In this document: positions 26,568 through 35,490 of the stretch, in pieces
How the letters are laid out: the number at the start of each line of letters is the position of its first letter
Numbering within the stretch: position 1 is the first letter of the stretch
Assembly (NCBI GenBank): GCA_020427005.1
Contig: JAGQOY010000039.1
Location: 1 to 41,421, forward strand
Length of the DNA stretch: 41,421 nt
Direction: 5' to 3'
Origin: Planctomycetales bacterium
Lineage (GTDB): Bacteria; Planctomycetota; Planctomycetia; Pirellulales; Pirellulaceae
Translations under genes and position numbers: made by a program
Notes under the pieces: generated by a model
Databases searched by the model: none
The model's input: the letters and a program-made list of their open reading frames with translations, nothing else
Told to the model about the DNA's origin: nothing

Positions 26568-27614
26568 CTAAGGTGGTCCGTGGGGCGGGTCCGTCAGCTG
26601 TGCCTGCAATCCGGGTTGATATACAAAATGCCTATTTCGGGTAACCTCCTCAGGCCGTGAATCGAATGCACTGGAAACGTTTCTTTGAACTGGAACATCT
26701 GTTTGGAGATTTCCGGAAAAGGTTGATAGCCTGCCACCACCTTCATGTGGTTTTGAACGTTCCATCCCAGTGTAAATTTGGTTCAGACGCTCTCTCGACT
26801 CTGGCGCAGACGGTATCCGCGATTGGGAGGCATATTCAGGCTGCATCAAATGTCCTGTATCGGCGGGGGAGAATGCGTTGCCTGCGATTGCCCCTTGGTC
26901 AAGCGACGGAAATCTTTCGTCAGGCCAAAAACGAGGAGAATCTGACGACTCCCAGCGAGGTGTTTTCTGATTTTCAACAACTGAACTCGAGGAATCAAAC
27001 GGTTCAAATGAGTCCCACGATGTTACCTCAGTTGCCACGTCTGGGATTTCTGTACTCACACGAGTGCGGCGCTCCACCTGATTATTCGTGTCATTTGGCC
27101 TCCACGATTTCAGTTTCTGCATCTGAAATGGGATACTGTCTCCAGCAGATTGTGTAAGTGTATTCGTTGCTGGTGGTTGCTGTATTAGTTTGTCGATAGG
27201 CCTCAAGGGAGTGACAAAACGAGATTCGTCAATTACGGAATCCACAATTAACGTTTCAGTGACAGTTGGCGATGAATGCTGATCATTTTCGCCGGCTGAG
27301 CTGGTTGCAAGTGAAGCCTTGAATTGATGGGCAGGAGAGGCTGTAGACGGGAAGCCAGACGTTGACAGTTGGCCTACTGTACTGAATCGTTTCAATACCT
27401 GGAAGGGAGTTGTCTGAGAATCGATTACCGGACAGATCTCTTGAGTTTCATTGGTAAGCCCCATCTGGTTGTGGTGTGGGTTTTCCGACGATGGGAACAC
27501 CAGTTTGGGCTTGCGTTGCGGATTAAAAAAGGGAATGGAGCAAGCGCAGCCCAAAATGAGAACAACGAGGGCCCAACTCCGAGGGCCAATCAACGGACTT
27601 TTCTCACTTGTCAT
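26568..27614 (-). CDS. Hypothetical membrane-anchored Ser/Pro/Thr-rich protein
   Basis: 348 residues, function not recognised. A hydrophobic segment (about 12-31, WALVVLILGCACSIPFF) would act as a signal anchor. The rest is low in hydrophobic clusters and rich in Ser, Pro, Thr, Asp and Gln, without recognisable domain or repeats, so it is probably disordered outside the membrane. The gene is on the same strand as its neighbours, and no homology to known families could be named. The reverse-strand frame 26657-27157 looks like a shadow. Confidence that this is real rests only on length, a plausible leader and strand context. Confidence 0.55.
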   Translation of the reverse strand: MTSEKSPLIGPRSWALVVLILGCACSIPFFNPQRKPKLVFPSSENPHHNQMGLTNETQEICPVIDSQTTPFQVLKRFSTVGQLSTSGFPSTASPAHQFKASLATSSAGENDQHSSPTVTETLIVDSVIDESRFVTPLRPIDKLIQQPPATNTLTQSAGDSIPFQMQKLKSWRPNDTNNQVERRTRVSTEIPDVATEVTSWDSFEPFDSSSSVVENQKTPRWESSDSPRFWPDERFPSLDQGAIAGNAFSPADTGHLMQPEYASQSRIPSAPESRERLNQIYTGMERSKPHEGGGRLSTFSGNLQTDVPVQRNVSSAFDSRPEEVTRNRHFVYQPGLQAQLTDPPHGPP

Positions 27615-28037
27615 AGCACTATGGAACCTGCTGTGAAACAGGCTAGGGTGTTTTGCCGCGTGCCACGTCCATGCGAGAATCAGCGGTTGTTAACAAGTTG
27701 CCAAGTAGGCCTTCACCTGGCATACGTTGTCTCAAGATTAGCAAAAACCGTTGCATTGGTTCTTGCCGCCCGATGCGGCGCAAATGCACATGAGACTGAA
27801 AGGGTTATCGACTGTGGGCGATAAGAAAATCCCTACTAACTAAAGAATGTCGTTTCACGCTATGTACGAAGAATGACAGTATTTTCTGGAAAGATCCGAT
27901 GGCATAAAGTTTTCATTTTATGTGTAACTAATTACTATCCTGAGGGCAGTAAAACCTTCATAGCAATTACATTTTCGCGCCTTAACTCGGTCGAGGTATA
28001 CAATCATTGAGGAATACCGGTGGACGGCATGGTTCTT
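27615..28037. other. Intergenic stretch between sulfatase and Ser/Pro-rich gene
   Basis: 423 bp, A/T-rich around 27880-27970. The Ser/Pro-rich gene must have its promoter here, and the sulfatase gene ends at the right side. No recognisable gene, repeat or strong hairpin was seen; a plus-strand frame up to 27824 has no domain. Confidence 0.45.
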
Positions 28038-29426
28038 TTACCTTTGGTCCTTTGTCAGATCTATGGCCTTAGTAATTTCCGTTACAAGATAATCAAATTT
28101 ATCGGATAAGTCCGATGTTTCGTTAGGGTCTACGGATAGATCAAAAAGCATCGGAGAATTTCCTGGAGATTGTACTAACTTCCATTTTCCATGCCTTGCA
28201 GCCAACCAAGCATTTCGCCCTAGTTCTTCATGCTTACCGGTCTGCCACCATAAAAGTCGCTCACTCAATTCCAGCCCGCTATCGATGTTTGGCCAGAGGC
28301 TTACTCCGTCAAGCCGTTGCTGGTCATTCGAAAAATCCACGCCTGCTGCCTCGCAAAAAGTTGGATACATGTCCATGGCCCAGCAAATGGAGTCGTTAAT
28401 TGAATTGGCCCGAATTCGTTTGGGCCATCGAATAATACAAGGAACACGAATCCCCCCTTCAAATAGTGTCGCCTTGGTTCCTCGGAGTGGAAGATTGCTG
28501 CCTCCGAAATTAGGATCGCCGCCATGGTCCGTCATGAAGAAAACCAGTGTATTCTGAGCGAGTTTTGTGTCATCTAAGACATCTAGGAGTTTGCCGATGG
28601 ATTCATCCATACCCATCACCGTAGCGGCAAATTCTCGGCGTAACGTGTCGCCAATGTAAGAACCCACCTTCGCTAAGTCCTCTGGCTTTGGTTGCATTAC
28701 GTTGATGGCCTTTCCTGTCTTAGGATCTTCGGCCTTTCCGTAGTGAGGTGCATTGAAGGCGACGTGCAAATAGAACGGCTGGTCGGATGACGACTGCTGT
28801 TGCAAAAACGACATTGCTTCGTTTGTAATGGCGTCAGTTGCATATTGTTCAGGGCTTACTAGTTCTCGTCCCCGATACCAATCCGGTTGAGATCCATAGT
28901 GCAAAGTAAAGAAATCCACGCACCCTGCCGTGTGACCGAAGAACGAATCAAATCCATGTTCCGTTGGCCAGAACTCCTCTTCTCCATGCCCCAAATGCCA
29001 CTTACCCACTAGTGCAGTTCGATACCCGTCTTGCTGCAAGAGCTGCACGTAGGTTCTCTCGCCTGCCCTCAGCCCACGCCTGGCGTCACTGGGAGATAAG
29101 AACATCAAAGCCTCTAGCAACTCGTCTTGACTGCGCGTAGGGTTTTGCCCTGTGAGCAATCCAAATCGACTGGGCGTACAGATGCTGCTAGCTGCATAGA
29201 ACTGAGTAAATCGCATCCCCTCTTTTGCAAGGCGGTCGATACTTGGTGTTGGAATTTCGCTTCCGTAACATCCCACATCATGCCATCCTTGGTCGTCCGT
29301 AAATATGACAAGTATGTTAGGCCTGGCATCAGTCGGATTGGGAACTGTTTCGGCTCCATTCAGCCAGACTGACAACGTGCATATCGCCAATGGCACAGGC
29401 CCCAATAAACTTAAGTACTTTAACAT
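28038..29426 (-). CDS. Secreted sulfatase (formylglycine type)
   Basis: 462-residue sulfatase. A hydrophobic leader covers about 5-24. Metal site NILVIFTDDQGWHDVGCYG starts at 38, and the formylglycine motif CTPSR lies at 83-87 within SSICTPSRFGLLTG. GKWHLGHG and the later FFMTDHGGDPNFGGSNLPLRGTKATLFEGGIRVP segment (Asp, His, Lys) complete the active site as in the arylsulfatase A type. The ATG at 29426 has GAGGGAA with good spacing. This subfamily is different from the 534-2090 enzyme, so the window codes for at least three sulfatases with likely different substrates. It sits alone and opposite to the SH3-like gene. Confidence 0.93.
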   Translation of the reverse strand: MLKYLSLLGPVPLAICTLSVWLNGAETVPNPTDARPNILVIFTDDQGWHDVGCYGSEIPTPSIDRLAKEGMRFTQFYAASSICTPSRFGLLTGQNPTRSQDELLEALMFLSPSDARRGLRAGERTYVQLLQQDGYRTALVGKWHLGHGEEEFWPTEHGFDSFFGHTAGCVDFFTLHYGSQPDWYRGRELVSPEQYATDAITNEAMSFLQQQSSSDQPFYLHVAFNAPHYGKAEDPKTGKAINVMQPKPEDLAKVGSYIGDTLRREFAATVMGMDESIGKLLDVLDDTKLAQNTLVFFMTDHGGDPNFGGSNLPLRGTKATLFEGGIRVPCIIRWPKRIRANSINDSICWAMDMYPTFCEAAGVDFSNDQQRLDGVSLWPNIDSGLELSERLLWWQTGKHEELGRNAWLAARHGKWKLVQSPGNSPMLFDLSVDPNETSDLSDKFDYLVTEITKAIDLTKDQR

Positions 29427-29845
29427 GCAGGTTCCCTCTGTTGTAAACCGTCTTATGGCAATTAACGGTCATCACTGACTATATTCAATTGTCGGTCGCA
29501 CTAGCAGGGTGATAAAAAAATCGATTTGCAAAATCTTGTGGACGATTGGTAACTCGAAGCGTCAGCGAGGGGCTGGGTACGTTTCCTCGCTGACGCTTCG
29601 GGTTACTTTTTCAGCAGCCTGCTAGCACAGTGTACACCACTTCGATTTCCGAAACTAAACTCCAACGCGACTGTGGACGGAGAGAGGCTTGAACCATGGA
29701 GTGGATCAAATAAATTCGCCTCTTTTTCGGGCAACGAAAGTTTGAAAAAACGTAGTGCAGATGCTCTTGCCGTAATTCCAGCTTTTTTGTAGCTATCGCT
29801 GTTAGCGCTTTTTGGGATGTTAATCTATCCGGGCAATCCTCAATT
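29427..29845. other. Divergent intergenic region with a long inverted repeat
   Basis: 419 bp between divergent starts of the sulfatase and the SH3-like gene. It carries a 22-bp inverted repeat at 29549-29606 and, joined to it, a 21-bp sequence at 29600-29620 that has an inverted imperfect copy at 35454-35474. The rest is A/T-rich without a recognisable gene. Confidence 0.6.
29549..29606. repeat. Inverted repeat with 22-bp arms, REP-like intergenic element
   Basis: Left arm 29549-29570 (core CGAAGCGTCAGCGAGG) and right arm 29585-29606 (core CCTCGCTGACGCTTCG) pair over 22 bp with one mismatch, around a 14-base loop. It lies between divergent genes, so it is not a terminator of either. From memory, closely similar CGAAGCGTCAGCGAGG sequences recur in intergenic regions of Rhodopirellula-type genomes; that is recall, not a search. 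Its G/C content stands out from the local A/T-rich background. Confidence 0.75.
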
Positions 29846-32065
29846 ATGGATCGCAATATGATTCCCCGCTCTGTCGGTAGCTTTATGATCAATTACAAGG
29901 TACTCAGTTGTTGCCTAGCGTTTTTACTGGGATTAATACTAGTTGACCAGCTGTCCGCCCAAAATGCTGCAACCAATGGCGGAGCTTCAGAGTCATTAGC
30001 TGTAGGGGTAAACTACGTAGTTTACGTAAGCACTCAGCAGGCTATGCTGCACAGCGGGCCATCGAAGGAAGCATATCCAACTTCTGTTTTACGGCGAGGC
30101 CATTCGCTTGATGTTTATTCCCGCACCGAGGATGGATGGCTCGGCGTACGACCGCCACAGGGGAGTTTTAGTTGGGTTCGGGCTGCAGATGCTTATTTAC
30201 TGCCTGGAGGCAAGATCATAGAAATCACATCCTCAACCGCAGTTAGTTGGATTGGAAGCTCCCTTGGATCGGCAAAGAGTTATCAATGGCAAGTACGCCT
30301 GAAGCCCGGCGAGCAACTGTCGCTGCAGGGAGAGACGACGGTGCAGGAAGATGGCAAACCAACTTTGTGGTACAAGGTCGCTCCACCGGCTGGAGAGTTT
30401 AGATTTATTGAGGAACGATTCACCAACAGAACGCCGCCAACGACCGAGAAACTTCGAAATAGGAACTTAGTTACTACAGCCGCCTATCAGGAAGAATTCG
30501 AAGCCCTGCCCTCTCCCGCATCACCATCTGAACCACGTCAACCTTCTAGTGTTCTAGAGAATCCCGAGTCAGTTGCGATTTTTCCCCAGAATACATCCAA
30601 CTTAGAAGGTGAAACGATTTATGAAGGACAGTTACCTCCAGGTGGCACTTGGTACAACGGAGAATACGTCATTGGTGAACTGCCGGAGGAACTCCTAAAC
30701 GACGAAGGGTACGTTGATGGAGATGTTATCTATGACGGAAATCCTGATTTTAGTGTAATCGATAGCGAAGTGCTGGCTTTTGAAAACAATTGTGAAACCC
30801 AGCCAGCCAAGAAGTTTGATCCGTTTCGAGGCTGGCAACTCTTTGAACTAACAGACGACGGCATGCGTATTAGCCTCTTTGATCGAATCACGGGCCGGAC
30901 TCCAGTTGCTCATGACCCTCGAGACCATGACCCATTTAGTTTGGCAATGCCACAAAAATCTCTGCCGGTGAGCGAGCCTAGTCGTGATCTTGTACCTGGT
31001 CCTAATGCAGATAGGAGTCACGAGTCGTTGCATGGTAGTCATATGCAATCATCTATTTCTCATCCTTGGCGAGATCCACGTCTCCTACGTCAGAATCGCC
31101 TGAATGGACGTATTGGACAGACTCTCTCTTACGATGCAAGCCCAAGCCTGTCTCCAACAGCTAACCCAGAGAACGTTTCCGCCCGATCATTGGCCGATCT
31201 AGGGAGTCACATTGGAGACAATCTGCGGCAATTGAGAAGTCCCATATCCGAGGATTTTAGTCGCGGTACGTTTCACTCCGACTCTCTCTCTGCGACAGCT
31301 CGAACCCGCGAATTGCTGGATAAGCAACCTCTCAATGCCGAACAGTCTGGAAACCTCTTCCCTGCTGACGGCCAGCTCAATTCCGACGGTTGGTATGGCA
31401 TTGGTGCTAGACCAACCGGCCCTGCCTCGACTGTCGTTGCCCAGCCGGTTGGTTTTTCGGGTCACACTAGGGACTATGATGCGATGCTGAATTACAGTGT
31501 TGGTGATCTACAATTGCAGCTTAGTGAGATGGTGGCATTGCCCATCACACAATGGGACTTTACGCAACTTGTGGCTCGTACTCAGCAAATAATTGACAAC
31601 GGTTCGGATGCGATTATGCGGGGGCAAGCAAGATTACTGCTAGAGCGTATCGTCGAGTTCCAGACGGTAGCCAATCGCCAATTGTCGACCACGAATAATA
31701 GCTACGCCGGAACGATGCCCTTTACGAGCAACGCATCGACCAACGGAAATTCCTCGATTAGTCAAGCGAGTTGGACAACTCTTGGTGGAATGAACACTAA
31801 TCAGTCTGCGAGCTTGGTATCCAATCAACATACTAACTTTGACGCCACAGGCTACTTGGTTGCGATTAAAACTTCCAGCCTTGATCAGCCACCCTATGCG
31901 CTTCAGGATAATTCAGGGCAGACTATCGCCTACGTCTCAACTCTGCCAGGCATGAAGCTAGACATGTACCTAAATCAAGCGATTGGAATATATGGTCTAC
32001 GCGGCTATTTACCAAGTCTGCAAGCTAACCTGATCCAAGCGGAGCGAGTAGTTCGCATCCGTTAG
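29846..32065 (+). CDS. Secreted protein with SH3-like domains and a long disordered middle
   Basis: 739 residues. A hydrophobic leader (about 19-37) is followed by an SH3b-like domain at about 54-118 (VVYVSTQQAMLHSGPSKEAYPTSVLRRGHSLDVYSRTEDGWLGVRPP...SWVRAADAYLLPGG) and a second similar segment at about 121-190 (STAVSWIGSS..., LKPGEQLSLQG..., LWYKVAPPAGEFRFI). The middle (about 200-560) is low in hydrophobics and rich in Ser, Pro, Gly and charged residues. The C-terminus repeats another small beta motif (TGYLVAIKTSSLDQPPYALQDNSGQTIAYVSTLPGMKLDMYLNQAIGIYG). SH3b domains often bind peptidoglycan or envelope peptides; here the role is unknown. Start choice is uncertain among ATGs 29846, 29858 and 29885, none with a strong ribosome site. 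Confidence 0.75.
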   Translation: MDRNMIPRSVGSFMINYKVLSCCLAFLLGLILVDQLSAQNAATNGGASESLAVGVNYVVYVSTQQAMLHSGPSKEAYPTSVLRRGHSLDVYSRTEDGWLGVRPPQGSFSWVRAADAYLLPGGKIIEITSSTAVSWIGSSLGSAKSYQWQVRLKPGEQLSLQGETTVQEDGKPTLWYKVAPPAGEFRFIEERFTNRTPPTTEKLRNRNLVTTAAYQEEFEALPSPASPSEPRQPSSVLENPESVAIFPQNTSNLEGETIYEGQLPPGGTWYNGEYVIGELPEELLNDEGYVDGDVIYDGNPDFSVIDSEVLAFENNCETQPAKKFDPFRGWQLFELTDDGMRISLFDRITGRTPVAHDPRDHDPFSLAMPQKSLPVSEPSRDLVPGPNADRSHESLHGSHMQSSISHPWRDPRLLRQNRLNGRIGQTLSYDASPSLSPTANPENVSARSLADLGSHIGDNLRQLRSPISEDFSRGTFHSDSLSATARTRELLDKQPLNAEQSGNLFPADGQLNSDGWYGIGARPTGPASTVVAQPVGFSGHTRDYDAMLNYSVGDLQLQLSEMVALPITQWDFTQLVARTQQIIDNGSDAIMRGQARLLLERIVEFQTVANRQLSTTNNSYAGTMPFTSNASTNGNSSISQASWTTLGGMNTNQSASLVSNQHTNFDATGYLVAIKTSSLDQPPYALQDNSGQTIAYVSTLPGMKLDMYLNQAIGIYGLRGYLPSLQANLIQAERVVRIR

Positions 32066-32505
32066 TCGGCAGAGTCCATCGTTAGGATCCAAAATTTCAG
32101 GCTGATTGCGTTCTTGTCGGAGGGTCCCAGAGATTTTGAGAGAATCGAGAGAAATAACCTAAAAATGGATACTTCTTGTTGAACACTAGAACTGCCGAAC
32201 GCAACTTACTCGTATTCGCCGCGACGTTCGAAAAGAGTGGCGCAGCTCCAATGACGGGGAGGTCAATCCCCCTCCCACAGCTTGCGTTGGTCGCATTTCT
32301 CCCCGGCGGAGGTGTTGGGGCAAGCGGTGTTCCATAAGAAGTGACAAAAAACGCTCAAATACGCCGAGCAATTGAACCGAAACTGCAACAGATACGTAAA
32401 CCAAGCGTCACGGCAGGATCTGATATGGCAATTGGAACATTCTTGGTTGCCACGCAAAGGTTGTCTCTCACCAATTACTTCCACATGGTTACACGGAATC
32501 GCAAC
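32066..32505. other. Intergenic stretch with a G/C-rich block
   Basis: 440 bp with no recognised gene. Its middle (about 32190-32340) is clearly richer in G/C than the flanks and contains a small hairpin GGGAGG (32257-32262)/CCTCCC (32271-32276). The translated minus strand contains KLWEGD and LTSPSLELRHS, phrases I recall from many short hypothetical frames in planctomycete genomes, which suggests a dispersed non-coding repeat. Confidence 0.4.
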
Positions 32506-32829
32506 ATGAGTATTCAGCTGTGGGCAGTATTCTGCTTACAGCTTTTTGTTGTTTCTCCGGTTCTCTGGGGAAGTTTGGCAGAAACCTTTGTCGAGATATG
32601 CGAAGTCCAGGAGCTTACTCCCGAAGGGCAAGAACCGGAAACAAATAGAGTTTCGGATTTTTCTAGCCGACGTATACGTCGAGCCGAGATTGCTCATCCA
32701 GTTGAAATTAGTGCTTCGCAACGACTGATACGAAAAGTACTCGCGAATGTCTCAGGGACTTTTCGAAAAAGTTCACATTCTTTTGGACATTTCTGGTCCA
32801 ACGGATCTTGTGCTCCAAGATTGATCTGA
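32506..32829 (+). CDS. Possible small secreted protein (hypothetical)
   Basis: 107 residues from ATG 32506. The first 24 residues (MSIQLWAVFCLQLFVVSPVLWGSLA) have the pattern of a signal peptide. The rest is basic and Ser-rich, with no domain recognised. A longer frame starts at 32341 but its first part does not look coding and lies in the repeat-like block. There is no clear ribosome site. It may be a chance frame, and is listed because of the leader. Confidence 0.3.
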   Translation: MSIQLWAVFCLQLFVVSPVLWGSLAETFVEICEVQELTPEGQEPETNRVSDFSSRRIRRAEIAHPVEISASQRLIRKVLANVSGTFRKSSHSFGHFWSNGSCAPRLI

Positions 32830-33116
32830 GCAACACCATTCGGCTTGAGGCTTACATTTATCAGATCTGCTACGGCCAGATAGTGTATACGCCTGGCCTT
32901 CTGTGTTCGACAAACGAGTTTTCTCCGATCACTCGTGCGGCTTGCATCTTATGGTCAACGTTCCCTCTTACCATCTTGCGTGACACTGATTTTGAATTTC
33001 GGACACGTTGCATTTGCTACCAGGATATTTCGCCCTGTTCGACGGTTTGAGGTTCAAGCCGAAAGACGGCTGCATACTCATTCCCAGTCAGAAACTGATC
33101 GATAAGGATCAAGAAA
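32830..33116. other. Intergenic stretch before the SulP-carbonic anhydrase gene
   Basis: 287 bp, no recognised gene. It must hold the promoter of the transporter gene. AAGGATC at about 33106-33112 is the ribosome site that decides the TTG start at 33117. Confidence 0.45.
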
Positions 33117-35360
33117 TTGGTTAAACGACCTTACACCAGTTGGCTTAGCAGCCTTTCCTACGACGTAAATGCTTCGATATCAGTGGCTCTGGTGGCACTG
33201 CCACTGTGTTTAGGCATTGCCTATGCCAGCTCGGCGCCACCATTGGCAGGGCTGATCGCCGGCGTTGTGGGCGGGGTAGTCGTCGGGATTATTAGTAATT
33301 CTCACACCAGCGTGTCGGGGCCAGCCGCCGGTTTAACCGCCGTTATTGTAACCGCGATTGCAGCTTTAGATGGTCGGTTCGAAGTACTCTTGATTTCGGT
33401 AGTATTGGCAGGGCTCATTCAGATTGCCTTGGGGTGGGCGAAGGCAGGATTCTTGGCAAAGTACTTTCCAAACGCGATCGTACGAGGCCTACTTGCCGCG
33501 ATCGGACTAATCCTAGTTTTCAAACAAATTCCACACGCCTTTGGAATTGATCGTGATCCGGAAGGTGACTTTTCCTTTTGGCAAATTGATCAGGAAGATA
33601 CGTTTAGCGAAATCGTTCACATTGCATCAAGGGTTAGCCCCGGAGCCCTCACAATTTCCCTGTCCTGCCTTCTATTGATACTTGTATGGGATAACACTCG
33701 TCTGCGTCGATTGCGTTTGCCAAGTTCATTGCTGGCAGTAACCTTGGGTGCGTTCATCAATGCGTTGCTAAGCAGATATCATCCCGCTTGGGCTTTAAGC
33801 GGCGAGCATTTGGTCCAACTTCCGAAGTTCGAGTCCTTCGGAGATTTAGGTGCGCTGATGAGCTTTCCCTCTTGGTCTGCACTTGCGACGCCTCAGCTGA
33901 GCAAGATTGTCCTAATTGCCTTTGAAATTGCTATTGTGGCCTCATTGGAAACGCTGCTCAACATTGAGGCCATCGACAAACTGGATCCTCAACGTCGAAC
34001 AACATCGCCCGATCGAGAGCTTATCGCTCAAGGAGTTGGGAATGCTGTTGCTGGACTGCTCGGTGGTTTGCCAGTTACAAGCGTGGTGGTTCGCAGTTCC
34101 ATGAACGTCAGTAGTGGTGGACGTACGAAAACTGCAGCTATTTTGCATGGAGCCATTTTGTTTTTATCGATACTCGCAGTTCCTGGTCTCCTGAATCTGA
34201 TTCCCCTTTCCGCTTTAGCGGCTGTGCTGCTGGTAACGGGATTCAAATTAGCATCTCCCAGAGTCTTCGCTCATTTTTACAAACGCGGTTGGAGCCAGTT
34301 CATGCCTTTTGTGGTGACTGTCGCTGCTATTTTGTTTTCGGACCTCCTCATAGGCATTGTGATCGGCATGCTGAGTGGAGTCTTCTTCATATTGCGAACT
34401 AACAGTCGTGTAGGAATTCGAGTTCGCAAAGAAAGTTACACGGCTGGGGATATCTATCGAGTGAAGTTTGGACAACAAGTTTCCTTCCTTAACAGAGCCT
34501 CCGTTATGGATGCCCTGGCACAAATACCCGATGACTCGGATTTGATTCTCGATGCCAGCGCTACTAATGATTTTGACCAGGATGTATTGGATCTATTGCT
34601 AGAATTTCGAGACGAAGAAGCTACCAAGCGGAATCTGCGTTTGAGTTTCGTGGGATTTCGAAGTGAGTTGATCGATGAACAAGTCGAGTATGTTAATGTG
34701 CTTACTAAGGAGACTCAAAATCAGTTGACCCCGACTCAAGTCCTGGAAAAGTTAAAGGAAGGAAATCGGCGTTTTGTAAACGGAGAGCGAAACGAAAACG
34801 ACCTATTACGCCAAGTTGCCTTAACTGGCGGAAGTCAGGCACCCATGGCCGTGATTGTCGGTTGCATAGATTCACGCACAAGTAGCGAACTAATTTTTGA
34901 TTTGGGCCTCGGGGATATATTCAGTGTTCGAGTTGCAGGCAATGTCATCAACGAAGATATAGTTGGCAGTCTAGAGTATGCAACGAGTGTGGTTGGAGCA
35001 AAGTTGATAGTAGTCAAGGGGCATAAAAACTGCGGTGCAATTAACGCTGCCTGCGATCATGTGCGACTTGGAAACGTGACGCAATTGCTCAACAAGATTG
35101 GGCGCGCCATCGAAAGGGAAACAGCGACAAAGACAGATCGTAACTCACAAAATGCAAAATATGTCGCCAATGTTACATGGTTGAATGTTGAGAACTCAAT
35201 CCAGGACATATTCCGCATGAGTTCCATAGTTAGGAACGCCGTTGCGAGAGGCGAAGTTGCGATTGTAGGTGCGGTTTACGATACGTTCAGCGGAATTGTC
35301 GAGTTTTCCTCGAGCGCAGAGCCTTTAGATAAAGGGATGTCACAGAGTCAAGTTAATTGA
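33117..35360 (+). CDS. SulP anion transporter fused to a beta-carbonic anhydrase
   Basis: 747 residues. The first 430 are a SulP/SLC26 membrane domain: SLSYDVNASISVALVALPLCLGIAYASSAPPLAGLIAG, SNSHTSVSGPAAGLTAV, and ten or more hydrophobic helices. A STAS domain follows at about 440-530 (YRVKFGQQVSFLNRA..., DLILDASATNDFDQDVLDLL). The last part (about 537-735) is a beta-carbonic anhydrase with the full zinc site and dyad: C583, D585, R587 (VGCIDSR), H636 and C639 (KGHKNCG). Such fusions are thought to move bicarbonate and convert it with CO2 at the inner membrane. The TTG at 33117 is chosen because AAGGA sits 10 bases upstream and no better start exists. It stands alone. Confidence 0.93.
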   Translation: MVKRPYTSWLSSLSYDVNASISVALVALPLCLGIAYASSAPPLAGLIAGVVGGVVVGIISNSHTSVSGPAAGLTAVIVTAIAALDGRFEVLLISVVLAGLIQIALGWAKAGFLAKYFPNAIVRGLLAAIGLILVFKQIPHAFGIDRDPEGDFSFWQIDQEDTFSEIVHIASRVSPGALTISLSCLLLILVWDNTRLRRLRLPSSLLAVTLGAFINALLSRYHPAWALSGEHLVQLPKFESFGDLGALMSFPSWSALATPQLSKIVLIAFEIAIVASLETLLNIEAIDKLDPQRRTTSPDRELIAQGVGNAVAGLLGGLPVTSVVVRSSMNVSSGGRTKTAAILHGAILFLSILAVPGLLNLIPLSALAAVLLVTGFKLASPRVFAHFYKRGWSQFMPFVVTVAAILFSDLLIGIVIGMLSGVFFILRTNSRVGIRVRKESYTAGDIYRVKFGQQVSFLNRASVMDALAQIPDDSDLILDASATNDFDQDVLDLLLEFRDEEATKRNLRLSFVGFRSELIDEQVEYVNVLTKETQNQLTPTQVLEKLKEGNRRFVNGERNENDLLRQVALTGGSQAPMAVIVGCIDSRTSSELIFDLGLGDIFSVRVAGNVINEDIVGSLEYATSVVGAKLIVVKGHKNCGAINAACDHVRLGNVTQLLNKIGRAIERETATKTDRNSQNAKYVANVTWLNVENSIQDIFRMSSIVRNAVARGEVAIVGAVYDTFSGIVEFSSSAEPLDKGMSQSQVN

Positions 35361-35391
35361 CAAAATCACATCGCGATAGAAAGTCGTAGGC

Positions 35392-35419
35392 GAGCATCAT
35401 GCGCCGAACAAGGATGCTC
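35392..35419 (+). terminator. Weak hairpin downstream of the SulP-carbonic anhydrase gene
   Basis: GAGCATC (35392-35398) pairs with GATGCTC (35413-35419) around 14 bases, 31 bp after the stop at 35358-35360. No T-run follows, so termination is a guess. Confidence 0.25.
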
Positions 35420-35453
35420 CCTTCTGCACGGGTATCGACGTTGGAGCACGAGG

Positions 35454-35474
35454 AGGCTGCTAAAAAGAAAACCC
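35454..35474 (-). repeat. Inverted imperfect copy of the 29600-29620 sequence
   Basis: Read on the minus strand this is GGGTTTTCTTTTTAGCAGCCT, matching GGGTTACTTTTTCAGCAGCCT (29600-29620) at 17 of 21 positions. The two copies point toward each other and enclose the SH3-like gene and the SulP-carbonic anhydrase gene, about 5.8 kb apart. Confidence 0.5.
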
Positions 35475-35490
35475 AATTTTCGATCTTGAG

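Noticed and set aside
26657..27157. 166-codon plus-strand frame
   Set aside because: Antisense to the Ser/Pro-rich gene; the minus frame is longer and has a plausible signal anchor.
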